Shown: positions 21,707 through 33,021 of the stretch, in pieces
How the letters are laid out: each line of letters opens with the position of its first letter
Numbering within the stretch: the stretch's first letter is position 1
Translations under genes and position numbers: made by a program
From: Elephas maximus indicus
Taxonomy: Eukaryota; Chordata; Mammalia; Proboscidea; Elephantidae
Assembly: GCF_024166365.1 (NCBI RefSeq)
Contig: NC_064824.1
Span: 45,174,608-45,238,607, forward strand
DNA length: 64,000 bases
Reading direction: 5' to 3'
The notes under the pieces: generated by a model
Seen by the model: the letters and a program-made list of their open reading frames with translations, nothing else
Database searches by the model: none
Told to the model about the DNA's origin: nothing

Positions 21707-21749
<43 letters not shown>

Positions 21750-22190
21750 ATTAGTCCAAATAAAGGATTTTTGGTTCATCGGGTGGAATGGTGTTCCGAC
21801 AGACTAAGGGCTCACAGCTCTTCCCCTCTGGATTATCTCCATTGTCAGCTCTACACTTCATGGTCCTGACAGTGTCACTAGCCCTGTTTTTGTTGAGTAC
21901 CCAATTTCTGAACTCATCAGTGTAGACTGAAGAAGAGGATATGCTGATTGGCTTTGGCAGGTAGGCCCACCTCTAAAGCTGGGGAAAGGGGTGAATTGCC
22001 AAAAGGAAAATCAATGTACAGTTACCAGAAGAAGTGGGAAAGCATGGAGGGGAGGCAGCCAACAAATATCCACTCCAACAGGTATTACCATCTCCACTTT
22101 ACAAGATGGATGCTCAGAGCGGTCTCAAATGACCTACCCAAACCTAGGTCTTTTGGTTACAAATCCTGCTCCAAGCTGCCTTAAAAGAAA
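21585..22190 (+). mobile_element. MIR split by other sequence
   Basis: The first half (21585-21680, TTTATTATCTCAGTTGATCC and AGAGAGGTAGGAGTGAAGAC) and second half (about 22080-22190, TATTACCATCTCCACTTTAC and CTAGGTCTTTTGGTTACAAA) read as one MIR. They are separated by about 400 bp with a CA repeat and sequence of unknown origin. The join is inferred. Confidence 0.5.
21709..21746. repeat. (CA)n microsatellite
   Basis: About 19 uninterrupted AC dinucleotides preceded by a run of seven Cs. Confidence 0.98.
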
Positions 22191-22440
22191 AGGAAAGCAG
22201 CAATGAATAAGAAAAGAGAGCTGGGTCCAGGTATGGTATTTATTCGTAGTTCATATTTTGAAGTAAACCAGGCATGCCTGTTTTTAGGATGATAATTGAG
22301 CCTGATCTCTGTGGGGTGGTTGAACAAGACAGTTGTGGGAAATAAAATGTCCCAAGATCTGTGAATGGGGTTAGCAGGAGGTGCAGTGGAATGATCCTTA
22401 TAATCCAAAGCTAGGAATTTGGAAATACTGAAAATAACTT

Positions 22441-22640
22441 GCATTTATTAACCACTTACTAAGTCCCAAGCATTGTGCTAAGCACTGTTCATATATCAGT
22501 TTATACTAACAACAGCCCCATGAAATAAGGATTTTATAGGCGATAAAGCTTAAGCAAAAAGAGGTTTAATAACTTGTCCAAGATTATACAACTAGAAAGA
22601 AGTGGAGCCTAGGAAGTGTAAAACCAATGCTCTTAACCAC
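22441..22640 (+). mobile_element. MIR SINE
   Basis: GTGCTAAGCACTGTTCATAT, AACAACAGCCCCATGAAATA and CCAATGCTCTTAACCAC follow MIR in sense orientation. Confidence 0.88.
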
Positions 22641-22649
22641 AGCAGTGCC

Positions 22650-23055
22650 TGTTTGTGTTTATCATTGTTACCAATTAAAGTAGCGATGCTTGGATACCTG
22701 CCATGTGCTGGCTGCCATAGCAGATGTTTGTCTGGTACAGTACATGTGTTCTAGAAAATTACCCTGGAAGGTTGTAGAACAAAGCAACTTATACACAGCA
22801 CACTTATGAATTTATAAGCACCTCCTAAGTCTCCACAGATCGTTTTCAAAGTTACTTTTAAGCTGGTTTTTGTTTTATTTTTGTCAAAGTTGTACATGCA
22901 CCTCGTTTAAAAAATTGTGTAAGACTCATCACAAAAACAACTGCCCGCTGCTCTGCACCTCCTTCCACCATTTTCTAATCTACAGAGAAAAGCGCTTTCA
23001 ATTGGTATTTACAAAAAAGAATATCTCTAAATAACTGCTTGTATTTTTGCTTCTT
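22650..23055. other. Unrecognised sequence
   Basis: Nothing could be assigned in this interval. Confidence 0.4.
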
Positions 23056-23059
23056 GATT

Positions 23060-24640
23060 TTATTTTTTAGTTTGATACATAATCTATTAATTTCCCACTA
23101 AGGAAGTTGTAGATTTAACTCCCCTACGCTATCATCACAAACACTTCTGCTTCTCATCTTCACCATATAGTCATATCGTCATTTTGGTAAGCTTAATATT
23201 CAGTTATATGCATTATTATCACTAAAAACTTAGTTCATCCCTGAACCATATGTACCTTTTTCCTTTCTCTAAAGTTAATACTTGTAATTTGCTTGATTCC
23301 GTATGTACTTATTTCTGATTGAGCTACAAACTCTGCCCCACATGGTACAGATTTCTTTCACCTGGAGCTTCCTTTTACCCATTTTCAGTTGGATCTCTTA
23401 TTTTTCATATCTTTTCTTTCTTGATTCACTCTCTCATTTTGATAGAGGACTTCTACTAGTAGCTTTGATCCTGCTTTTATGAAAATGTCTTATTCTTTGC
23501 TGACATTTGATTGATATAATGGCTGAGTAATGAATTCTGGTGTGGAAATCATTTTCTCCCAGAATTATTATGACCTTGCTTCATTATCTTTTAGCTTCCA
23601 CTGTTGCAAAGTTGACAAACATTTTAATTTCCATTTTACACCTATTTTTCCTATCTAGAAGCTTTCAGGATTTTTTGTTGTTGTTGTTCCCAGAGTTATG
23701 AAATTTTATTGTCATGTCTCCTTGTTGGGGATCTATTTTCATTAATTTGAAGAGGGACTCAATGAGCCTTTTTAATCTGGAAATTTGTGTTCTTTAATTC
23801 AGGAAGATTTTCATGAGTTTTTTTTTTTTTTTTTTGATGATTTCTTTCTCTCCACTTTATCTGCTCTCTCTTTCTGTTATTTGAATGTTGAACCTCTTGG
23901 ATTGGTCCTCTAATTTTCTTGTCTTTTCTCTCCTATGTTATTTCTCTCAGTGTCCTTACTTCCTGGAAGATCTTCCAACCTTTCCATTGAGGATTTCGTT
24001 TCTGCTTTCATAAATTTTATTTCCCAAGAGCACTTTCTTATTCCCTGAATGTTCTTTTATTAAAAAAAAAAAAAAAGCAATGTGTTCTTGTTTCATGGAT
24101 GCAGTTCTCTTATCTCTATTAGAATAACTTTTTTGAAATTTTATTTTCCTACTTCCTTTTCCTGTCTGATGATTAATTGATTGATTATTTTAGGTTCCAT
24201 AGTTTTGTTAAGGAATATTGGTCTAGTGGTCCTTGGCTGTCAGCTCATATTTAAGGTAGTAGGAGAAGAAGATGCTTAGGTAACACATAAATGACTTTGA
24301 ATTCCAGAGATCTGGCTATGCCGTTTGTTCAGACAACCCTGACATCATTTTTTAAACACTTTTCTTTTTTGGCTGGTTGGATTCACCAAAGAAGAACCTA
24401 TAACTTGGTTGCCAGCATTCTACAAACTAATTAGGAGAAGAGAGCTAGGAAGTCTCAATATTCAGCATATAAAATTTCACTTTATGCCAGTCTTTTCAGT
24501 AGAGTACCCTGCTCTCTGAAATTCCCAAGTTCAGGAACCTTCTGTTTACCCATCCCAATGAGTAAACATTTAGCGTTTTGCTAAGGTGAGAGAGGGAGGG
24601 GTACTTGCCCAGCTGTGAATGGTGGAGAAGACATCTAAGA
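23060..24640 (-). mobile_element. L1/HAL1 ORF1-type relic, antisense
   Basis: The plus strand is pyrimidine-rich. On the minus strand, segments such as the complement of TCTTTTAGCTTCCACTGTTG (about 23587) and GAGTTATGAAATTTTATTGT (about 23693) correspond to the conserved C-terminal ORF1 text (FSAETLQARRQW and HIIVKF-type motifs). Complement of CTGTTATTTGAATGTTGAAC (about 23874) is the central ORF1 region. ORF1-type sequence of this length without ORF2 suggests HAL1, but an L1M remnant is possible. All frames are broken. Confidence 0.65.
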
Positions 24641-24892
24641 AAGTAATTCTTAATTAGACCTCCAACCAGGCTTGCTTTTCTTTTTTTCTGACTTTTATTC
24701 CACTTCCATTAATACTGGATGCCACCAATTCCTAAGTTTTTAAATGCTATATTATGCAAATAACCTATTCAAAAAGTCAATAAAATATAATTATGAAACA
24801 TTTATAAATAATCTGGCTGTTTCAATACTGCTAGCTCCAGATCACCTGATTCTCAGCCACAGACAGCAATGAGTTCTTTTGGCAACACCATT

Positions 24893-25770
24893 TTTTTTTA
24901 TTATAATTTTTGCATGTGTGCTTTAGATGAAGATTTACAGAGCAAATTAGTTTCTCATTAAACATTTAATACACGTACTGTATTGTAGCATTGGTTGCCA
25001 ACCCTGCAATGTGCCAACACTCTCCCGTTCTTGACCTTGGGTTCCTCATTTTCATTCGTCCAGCTTTCCTATCCCTTCCTGCCTTCTCGTCATTGCCACT
25101 GGGCTGATACGTCCATTTAGTCTTGTATACGTGGTTGAGCTACGTGTGGTGTTTGTTTTATGGACCTGTCTAATCTTTGGCTGAAAGGTGAGCCTCAGAA
25201 ATGCCTTTAGTACTGAGTTAAAAAGGGTCCAGGGGCCATACTCTTGGGGTTTCTCCAGTCTCTGTCAGACCAGTCAGTAAGTCTGGTCTTTTTTGTGAGT
25301 TTGAATTTTCTTCTACATTTTTCTCTAGCTCTGCCTGGGACCTTCTATTGTGATCTCTGACAAAGCATTGGTGGCGGTAACCAGGTATCAGCTAGCTGTG
25401 CCGGACTCAGTCTGGTGGAGGCTGTGGTAGTTGTGGTCTACTAGTTCTTTGGAATAATCTGTCCCTTGTGTTTTTGGTTTTCTTCATTCTCCTTTGCTCC
25501 AGACAGGGTGGGACCAGTCGGGTATCTTAGATGGCCACTCACAGCTTTTGTAGACTGCAGATACTACTCACCAAAGTAGGATGTGGAACTTTTTTTTTTT
25601 TATAAACTACGTCATGCTAATTGAGCTAGATGTCCCCTGACACCAGGGCCCCCAGCCCTAAGCCCAGTAATTTGGCCCCTCAGAGAGTTTGGATGTGTCT
25701 ATGAAGCTTCGGTCACTTTGCCTTCGTCAAGTTATGCTGACTTCACCAGTATTGTGTACTGCCTTACCTG
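24893..25770 (-). mobile_element. Afrotherian L1 3' UTR, antisense
   Basis: The T-run at 24891-24899 is followed by ATGAAGATTTACAGAGCAAATTAG. Further landmarks: CCTTTGCTCCAGACAGGGTG, GTATCTTAGATGGCCACTCA and AAGCTTCGGTCACTTTGCCT. Several match the complement of the 54663-55732 tail (for example TAAGATGCATCACTTGGTCC there). It is 5'-truncated near 25770. Confidence 0.85.
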
Positions 25771-26970
25771 TTGTCTCTTTCTTATAGGATTTTACTGAAG
25801 GCTGCATGAAACAACCAACCTACTTCAACATTCTGAGTTTTCCCTTCCAAGCCACTAATGCTTCAGTAGGCAGAGGGTCCAAGTCCCAAAATATAAAAGC
25901 TGATGGTTTAGCTATTTTGTTTACTTGCCAGACTGAGATAGGGGGTCTTCACTGCCCCCCACCTGACTCCCTTGGCCAAGCCAAGCCTGTATTTAAAGGT
26001 CTGTTACTTGCAAGGATTTTTCTTATCTTCAGGCTTAGCACACTGAATAAGTAGTTAATAAATTATGATTAATATAAACCGCCAAAGGTACTTTTAAATG
26101 TGTTACTGATAGAAACTTAGACGTTTGCATTTAAAATTTCCCAGTTATCTAGTAGTTATAGCTGTCTTTTTTTTGTCTGATCCAGAATCCAATCAAGGAT
26201 CATACATTGTATGTACTTGTCTTATGTATTTAATCACCTTCAATCTAAAAGAATTTTCCAATATTTTTGTGTCACTTCACTGACGTTTTTTAAGAGTCCA
26301 GGCTAATTATTGGTAAGAACGTCTCTTAATTTAGGTTTTTCTGAATGCTTCTTTTATTATTAGATTTAAACATTCTTGGCAAGAATACTACATTGATGAT
26401 GTTGTGCCTTCTCCAGGCATCACATGAAGAGTAAGAGAAAATTCTTAACACAGTAGACAAGTAGACTACTATGACTTGATGGAAGGTCTAATTTGAGTTT
26501 TCAGTGCTTTAATTTTATACTAATCAGGCATTTTCTAAGTAGCTTGGTACTTAAGATAGACTTGATACTAGTAAACAGTGTTTTATCCAAACCATTGGGT
26601 GCCATTTTGGAACAACAACAACAACAGAAGTCCCCTTTGTAAATTAATTGGTTTCTTATAAGTTTGTTTCTAACTACAGTAGGAAACCTTGGGAAACTGA
26701 CTAAATCAAGGTTATGGCTTGCAAAGCAGGAGGGTCAGGTATATTTACTATACACCTCACATGGTTGAGTAAGGATTTCTTGAGATTTTAATAGATGTAA
26801 AATGTGGCTGACAGTAGTATGCTCTGTGAAGACTCTATTGTTACAGTTAACACCATCCACATATTTACTTAGATATATATTTTTAAAAAACCAAACACTT
26901 ATACCATTTACTGTTGTGGCTGCTTAAGTGCTTTATAAATATTAATTTAATAATAATTTAATAACAACCA
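25771..26970. other. Unrecognised sequence
   Basis: No gene or repeat recognised. The 82-codon frame at 25806-26054 overlaps the end of the L1 tail and has no domain. A short CAA run lies at about 26612. Confidence 0.4.
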
Positions 26971-26973
26971 TAT

Positions 26974-27183
26974 TTTTTGTTGTTAAGTGCTGTCAAGTTA
27001 ATTTTGACTCATAGTGACCACATGTGACAAAGTAGAACTGCTCCATATGGTTTTCTAGGCTGTAATCTTTATTTTGGTAGGAGATTGCCAAGTCTTTCTT
27101 CCGTGGAGCCACTAGGTTGGTACAAACCACCAACCTTATGGTTAACAGCTGAATGCTTAACTATTGCACCACCAGGGCTCCTT
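26974..27183 (-). mobile_element. AfroSINE, long subtype, antisense
   Basis: GTTGTTAAGTGCTGTCAAGT at the tail, the subtype-specific GGCTGTAATCTTTATTTTGG in the middle and TTGCACCACCAGGGCTCCTT at the head. TAACAACCATATT before and TAACAATCATATT after form an imperfect 13-bp target duplication. Confidence 0.92.
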
Positions 27184-27189
27184 AACAAT

Positions 27190-27300
27190 CATATTAGCTA
27201 GGCACTGTTAGTATCCCCCTTTACAGACAAGGAAACTGAGACACAGAGAAGATCAGTAACTTGCCTAGGCCATACAACGAGTGGTGGCATTTCCTACTGT
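27190..27300 (+). mobile_element. MIR fragment
   Basis: CCTTTACAGACAAGGAAACT followed by GAGACACAGAGAAGATCAGT and CTTGCCTAGGCCATACAACG is the central MIR core. Confidence 0.9.
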
Positions 27301-27481
27301 TATCTGTGAGTCCCCACTTGGAACAGACAGCCTTCTATAGCTACGACAATCCAATAGTCTGCACTCAAGGATGGCTTTTGTGCAGCTTCTCCTTCCTAGA
27401 CAGTTACCCACTCTGTGCCAGGGTGCTATTCTACCATACAGTGGTGGTGCTTGATTTTTTTTTTTATGATACCACAATCCA

Positions 27482-27504
27482 TGTGTGTGTGTGTGTGTGT
27501 GTGT
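27482..27504. repeat. (GT)n microsatellite
   Basis: About 11 TG dinucleotides in a row. Confidence 0.97.
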
Positions 27505-27676
27505 ACATGGGTATACATTTGTGTTTAAGATTGCTTGTAAATGAGTTATTGTTTTGGTATTTTATTGCTTTCTCCATTTTAATATACAAGGCTTTTTTTT
27601 TTTTTTTTTTTTGCTTGTTTTCCTTTTGAGATTTTAAACCTTAGAATTAGGCAGACCCAGGTTTAAGCTTACTATG

Positions 27677-28180
27677 TGTCATGGATTGAATTGTGCCCCC
27701 CCCGCAAAAAAATATGGGACTTGGTTAAGCCATTATTCCCAGTATTGTGTGGTTGTCCTCCGTTTTGTGATTGTAATTTTATGTTGAGAGGACTAGGATG
27801 GGATTGTAACACTACCCTTACTCAGGTCACCTCCCTGATCCAAGGTAAAGGGAGTTTACCTGGGCTGTGGCCTGTACCACCTTGTATCTCTCAAGAAATA
27901 AAAGGAAAGGGAAGCAAGCAGAGAGTTGGGGACCTCATACCACCAAGAAAGCAGCATCAGGAGCAGAGCTCACCCCTTGGACCCAGGTCCCTGTACCTGA
28001 GAACCTTCTCAACCAGGGGAAGCCTTCCTCCAGAGCTGACAAAGAGAGAAAGCCTCCCCCTGGAGCCGATGCCCTGAATTTGGACTTGTAACCTACTAGA
28101 CTGTGAGGAAATAAATTTCTGTTTGTTAAAGCCATCCACTTGTGGTATTTCTGTTCTGGCAGCACTAGATGACAAAGACA
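27677..28180 (+). mobile_element. Solo LTR, ERVL-MaLR-like, 504 bp
   Basis: The element starts TGTCATGGATTGAATTGTGC and ends GGCAGCACTAGATGACAAAGACA, i.e. TG...CA. A perfect 5-bp target duplication CTATG lies at 27672-27676 and 28181-28185. A polyadenylation signal AATAAA occurs near 28109, about 70 bp before the end, followed by TTGTTAAAGCCATCCACTTG. The start and end resemble the MLT1/MST class of MaLR LTRs, and 5-bp duplications fit ERVL-type integration. No internal retroviral sequence remains, so it is a solo LTR. A second, antisense member is at 51519-53418. Open frames inside (27676-28091) are not genes. Confidence 0.9.
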
Positions 28181-28185
28181 CTATG

Positions 28186-28300
28186 TCTATTCTCCCTGAG
28201 CCACAGTGTTCTCATCTAGAAAATGAGAATACTAACGCCTGTATCATGGGGCTGTCTAAGGATCAAGATAGGTGACATTGCAAATTGTAAAGGCTGTATA
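28186..28300 (-). mobile_element. MIR fragment, antisense
   Basis: GAGCCACAGTGTTCTCATCTAG and AAAATGAGAATACTAACGCC are the complement of the MIR core (CCCATTTTACAGATGAGGAAACTG type). Confidence 0.75.
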
Positions 28301-28469
28301 AAGTATTTCGTATGTATTTCCTACTACATGTCATTGAGTTATTGTTCTTCCTATGATATCATTTTCTCCATTTTCAACACAAAACGTTTGGAATTTTGGT
28401 TTCTTCTTGTCCGTGGTGGTGGTAGCATTAAGACTCGCAACTAGGCAAACTTTTTATTTTTTTTGGGCT

Positions 28470-28740
28470 GTAATGGAAAGAGTGACTTTGAATTTGGGCT
28501 GTTTAGAATCAAATCCCAGAGCCTAAATTGCCTCATAATAAATTGTGGTTGTTAATAGCTACCTTGTATTATAGTTGTGATCACCATTGTGTCTCCAGTC
28601 CCTGGCATGTAGTAAGCACCTAATGAATAATGTTAAATAAGTAACTGACTGAATAAGTTGTTGAGAGGATTAAATGAGATTAAAGGATTTGTCATGGTGT
28701 TTGGCAGATAACAGATACACAAAATTACAGAACTTTTTAT
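28470..28740. mobile_element. Mixed MIR/L2 tail remnants
   Basis: CCAGTCCCTGGCATGTAGTA and AGCACCTAATGAATAATG resemble an L2 3' end. TTGAGAGGATTAAATGAGAT nearby resembles antisense MIR. Old and fragmentary. Confidence 0.55.
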
Positions 28741-28837
28741 TGACGACTTAAAAATTATTAAATATATTTCTTGAGAATGTGTCAATAAACATGAAAAGAA
28801 AGAGTATAGTATTTATTTTAATTTTTTTTTTTTGATT

Positions 28838-28893
28838 GCTAACATGTGGGGTTGCCATGAGTCAGAAACGATTCAACCACAATGGATTTTTTT
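28838..28893 (+). mobile_element. AfroSINE 3'-end fragment
   Basis: ACATGTGGGGTTGCCATGAG, then TCAGAAACGATTCAACCACA and GGATTTTTTTTAC are the last about 55 bp of the SINE. The 5' part is missing. Confidence 0.85.
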
Positions 28894-29164
28894 TACTTAT
28901 CATGGTATTATGAAGTATGGAGGGAAGAAATGAAAGAGAAAGCGATTGATTGAGTCCTAGTTTTAAGGTATATCTAAAAATTATCACTTCCAATAGGTTG
29001 CTTCCTACAGTGTCACTAGGAAGCTACTAATATGCTGATCCTCTCTGGTTCTTTCCCAGAGGCAGTGATATTTAGAAATGAAAAAAATATCAAGTAACAT
29101 TTTTTAAATAGTTTTGAAAATCAACTTTAAGTAAATGTGTGTGCCCATATTATTTCTGTTACAG

Positions 29165-29286
29165 AGAGAAGAGGTACTCCCTTACAAGGACTCCTAAAGG
29201 CATAGAGCATCTGAAGATTTCCTGCCTCCACTACGTTGCTGGATCTCACAAGTCTTGTTATGTTTTCACCAGTTTCTCTCCAGAAG
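29165..29286 (+). other. Candidate exon, weak
   Basis: The stretch is preceded by TTATTTCTGTTACAG (acceptor-like) and followed by GTAGGA (donor-like) after CCAGAAG. Only one of three plus-strand frames is open through it, giving about 40 residues (EKRYSLTRTPKGIEHLKISC ... ). It is clearly more GC-rich than its surroundings. I recognise no protein family. It could equally be an old repeat piece or chance. No neighbouring exon was found. Confidence 0.2.
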
Positions 29287-29429
29287 GTAGGAATTGTGTT
29301 TTCCCTCCACAGGTTGGTTTTCTTTTGTTTTTTAAACAGATTTTTTGTTTATGACCTATGGAAAGCATCTGACAACTACTGATTAAAGTACCAGATGTCT
29401 CCAAACAGAAAAGATTCAAACACATTGCC

Positions 29430-30570
29430 TCTAAAAAGTATTTCTATTATAAAATTAGTATATATTCATTTAAAAAAAAAAACAGATGAGACAATAAAAA
29501 AACAGTAATCCTGCCACCTGGAGATAACCACTCTTCACATTTTGTTGTATGTCTTTCTGATTTTATTGATATATATGTGTATTATATATATATGTATCTA
29601 TATAATTATGACTAGAAAAGATAAGATATAAATGCTTTTTGGCTAGCCTACTTCTTTTACTTAGCAATTTATTGCAGCATTTTTCATGTCAATAAATATC
29701 ATCCATGTCACCATTTTTAATACTTATATAATATTCCAGTTTAAGGATATATATATGTATTATATAATCATTTTCCTATTATTAAATATTTGGGTTGTTA
29801 CCAGTTTGTGGCAAGCGTGACTTTAGTAAACGTCTCGGTACTTATGTCTGATGATTTTTTTAGGGAAGTTTCCAAAAGTAAATGTTGCAAAACCTTCGTT
29901 TCTAAGTATACTCTGATGAAACGGTTCCCTGGCATATAACTTAAGGAAACATTATCTATTACTCACTGTCTTAGAGAATACCAATGTACAGTAGTATACC
30001 AAGGTCTGAAAAATCAAATTTATTTGACCATGGAATCCTTTTTTAAAATAGTGTCTCTTAGCATTCCACTGAACACTTTGGAAAATGCTAGCTTATGGTA
30101 TAATCATAAGAATGGAGTTAGTAGTTCAAAGAGTAAATATGTTAAGAGCTATATTAATTTATACTCCCACTCATAGTATACAAAATTGCCACTTTCACTA
30201 TAGGTATTACCTGTGTTTGTTTTCAAATAAATCTAATATGAGAACGGTGTATGGACTTTTAATTTTCATTTATTTGATTATTGATGAGATAAATATCTCT
30301 TTATTTTTTATTTGATCTTTTTATTTCTTTTAAGAATATCCTGTTCATACCCCATGCCTAATTTTTCTTCAGGTCTTTGATTTCTTTTTTTATCAATAAG
30401 AATGAGAAATCATATTAAGAATATTAACTCTGTAAATCATATGTGTTGTAATTATATCTTCCAGTTTTGTCATTTTTCAATATTTTGTTTATGATGTATT
30501 TGTTGTGTGTGCTTTATTTTTGCCATATAAGGCTAGCATTTTTTATCAAGTTAGATCTGTTTTTCTTCTT
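29430..30570 (-). mobile_element. Old L1 ORF2 3' region, antisense
   Basis: TTATACTCCCACTCATAGTA (about 30158), TTTTCATTTATTTGATTATTG (about 30263) and GAATATTAACTCTGTAAATC (about 30418) are the complement of the end of L1 ORF2 and its 3' sequence. The part at 29500-29860 (ACTTCTTTTACTTAGCAATT, ATTTGGGTTGTTACCAG) continues it. An unrelated MER-like piece seems to be inserted at about 29930-30095. Confidence 0.65.
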
Positions 30571-30624
30571 CAAGGCTCCTGGTTTTGGTATGTATGTACA
30601 TTAGTTTTGTACGTACATTGGCTT

Positions 30625-31060
30625 CATTTTTTTTTTTTTTAAAGTGTTTATTATGGCAAGTTTCAAACATAGATGAGTTGGCAGAATAGTATGATGAGCT
30701 TCCGCGTACCTCAGCCTGGCTTTGACAGGTAATCATTAATCCTCCTGTATTGTTTGGAAGCAAATGCTAGACATTATATCATTTCATCGGTTCATATTCC
30801 AATGTATGCATTCACTTCAACTGGTATTTTGCATCTGCCGCAGTTTGTCTTGCCAAAATCATTGATTTCTGCTACAGCACACTGAGATTTTGTCACATAT
30901 CAGCAGTACCTAATCTTAGTACCTAATTTATAATTTTAAAATAGTCTTATAAGGATTTAATTATACTAAATACTTGTGGCCAAAAATAAATAAATAAATA
31001 AAAGTGCTTCTCTCTCAAGGATAAAAATCAGAGCTAACGTACACATCTGTATAATCTATA
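30625..31060 (-). mobile_element. Old L1 3' UTR-like sequence, antisense
   Basis: After a T-run at 30627-30639 comes AAAGTGTTTATTATGGCAAG, TTTCAAACATAGATGAGTTG and GAAGCAAATGCTAGACATTATATC, typical of an L1M 3' end read on the complementary strand. An AAATAAATAAATAAATA run lies near 30984. Confidence 0.55.
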
Positions 31061-31111
31061 TGTTTTTTTAAAAATCTAAAGTTCTAGCTTTTTAGAGGCT
31101 GTAACTCTTTA

Positions 31112-31175
31112 CATGGGGCGGTTCTACTCTGTCCTGTAGGGTCGCTATGAGTCGGAATCGACTCAACGGCACTGG
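31112..31175 (+). mobile_element. 64-bp 5'-truncated AfroSINE
   Basis: Only the 3' end is present: TGGGGCGGTTCTACTCTGTC through GTCGCTATGAGTCGGAATCG to GGCACTGG. It is flanked by a perfect 11-bp target duplication GTAACTCTTTA (31101-31111 and 31176-31186), so the truncation occurred at insertion. The few mutations indicate a fairly recent event. Confidence 0.95.
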
Positions 31176-31186
31176 GTAACTCTTTA

Positions 31187-32089
31187 TCCCGTTATATAAA
31201 TCTTATTTTTCTATCCTCAGTGATAGAGTACTGGTGTTTTTAAACTATTACTCCTTTCTCATATTCCCAGTTGAGGCTCCATGATCTGACATATTGTTCA
31301 GTTCATTGAAATCATTATTGAGGACCTATTTTTTATGGTGTGTCTGACATTATTTTGGGGGCTGTTATATAAATAAAAAACAAACTAGTTCTGAACTGGG
31401 AGAGGACAGGAAAACTGGACAATTTCCTGGTAACTTTTAAATTAATTCTCATCAAAACTTCTATTTAAATGCATGAACACAAGCCTATTACAAAGCCAGG
31501 TGGTTATTGCCCACACTTTTGGGATGTCTGTACTAGTACCCCCTTCCCTTAGCACAGATAAAAACAATTGAGTTTATTTAGATTTAAATTCTTATTAGAA
31601 TGATTTCTCAATGCCATGTTGGCTATCACTTTGTATGTTTTAGATTTGCAAGACTACTTTCAAAAATGTCTTAGTTCTTCCAGGGCACCATGCCTGCAAG
31701 TCACGTTGCAGCCATTCATTCTATGTAGTTTAATTGAATGCCCACTGTGGGAGAAAATAGCCAAAGCACGTAATCTTTTACTAAAAAATGCTGAAGGTGA
31801 GAATGCTCCACATCCAGGTGTATTTTAACTTGGAGGAGGAGGAAATGTTATAGGGCTTTAGTAGGAGAGGTCAGCCACAAGTCAGCTAGTTTTGGGAAGA
31901 GTTGATCAAAAATGGTTCTTGTAAGAGGAAGGAACTGTTCTTGTGGATTTGCAACCATTGTTTGGGCACTCTGGATTTTATCAAGAGGGAAGAAGAGGAA
32001 CAGATAAGGGGCCGAAGTCACCTGCAAGAAGGAGTGGGGAGAAACAGCCACCAGGGACACAGAGAGGGCCACAGTAGAATATTCTTAGT
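31187..32089 (+). other. L2 fragment and unassigned sequence
   Basis: TCATTGAAATCATTATTGAG with GACCTATTTTTTATGGTGTG (about 31303-31345) looks like an L2 tail. The rest of the interval, including the frames at 31616-31828 and 31902-32183, is not recognised. Confidence 0.4.
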
Positions 32090-32850
32090 GCTTCCGGGTC
32101 TTACACCACTCCATACGAGGCATTATGCTGGGTGCTGGGGATATAATGATAAACAGGACAGACATAGTTCCTGCTTTTATTAAATACAAAATTAAACAAT
32201 TACTTATCTTACTTCAGTAATACAAAGTGATATAAGAACATATGTCAGGGAACCTCACATAGTCTGAGAGAATCAGGCAAAACATCTTTGAAGAAGGGAC
32301 CTGAGGACTGAGTAGGATTTCACTAAGTAAAGCTGCACTGGGAAGTAGGAGTAGGCAAGGGCCTCATTATGACTTTCATGGCCCTGGACGCTTTTGCCTT
32401 CGTATTCCACTTCATCCATAATAAAATACCAAAATTTATATTTTAGAACTGCATTGGTATGAAGATGATGATGTTAGTGCTACATATTAAAACATTTTCT
32501 TTGATCCAGAAGTTCATTTTTTGTGTTTTTAAAACAAGTTAAAACATTTTCATGGACACTTTAAAGTATTGTGGATCCTAGGCTCTGTGCCTAATGGATA
32601 AGTCAACCCTGAGAGTGGGGGCCCTGGGACCTAGAACATTTCAGATGGAGGCAAAAGTATATGCAGAACCTTGGAGGGGTTTGCTTGCTCAGAAAGCTGA
32701 AAGGAGGCCAGCCTGGGTAGAGCAGAGATTGTAGAGGAGGTAGGGGGAGGGCATGAAGTGAGGCTGGTGAAACAGGCAGGAACCTGTAGGTAATATTTAA
32801 GTTTTGATCTTTCTCCTAAGAGTGATGGAAAGCCTCTGAGGGGTATATGT
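32090..32850 (+). mobile_element. L2 fragments split by unknown sequence
   Basis: TGCTGGGTGCTGGGGATATA, then CAGACATAGTTCCTGC (32125-32180) and GGACCTGAGGACTGAGTAGG (about 32298), then after a gap AGGAGGCCAGCCTGGGTAGA and ATCTTTCTCCTAAGAGTGAT (32700-32830) follow the order of the L2 3' part. The interval 32355-32640 between them is not L2. It contains an A-T-rich segment of unknown origin. Confidence 0.6.
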
Positions 32851-33021
32851 GTACGTGTATGTATTTAAATCAAGTTAATATATGCACATGGTTAAAATTA
32901 ATAGTTTTTTTGGCCCATCCGATAAATTTTCCCCATTTATCCAAGTAAAAGTAATATGCTTCTACCTTAAGCTTTTTTATTTATTACTTTAGGCATCGTG
33001 TATTTACTTCCTGAAGGAGGG

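Noticed and set aside
27676-28181. Cluster of overlapping frames up to 133 codons on both strands
   Set aside because: They lie entirely within the solo LTR and show no retroviral or host protein features.
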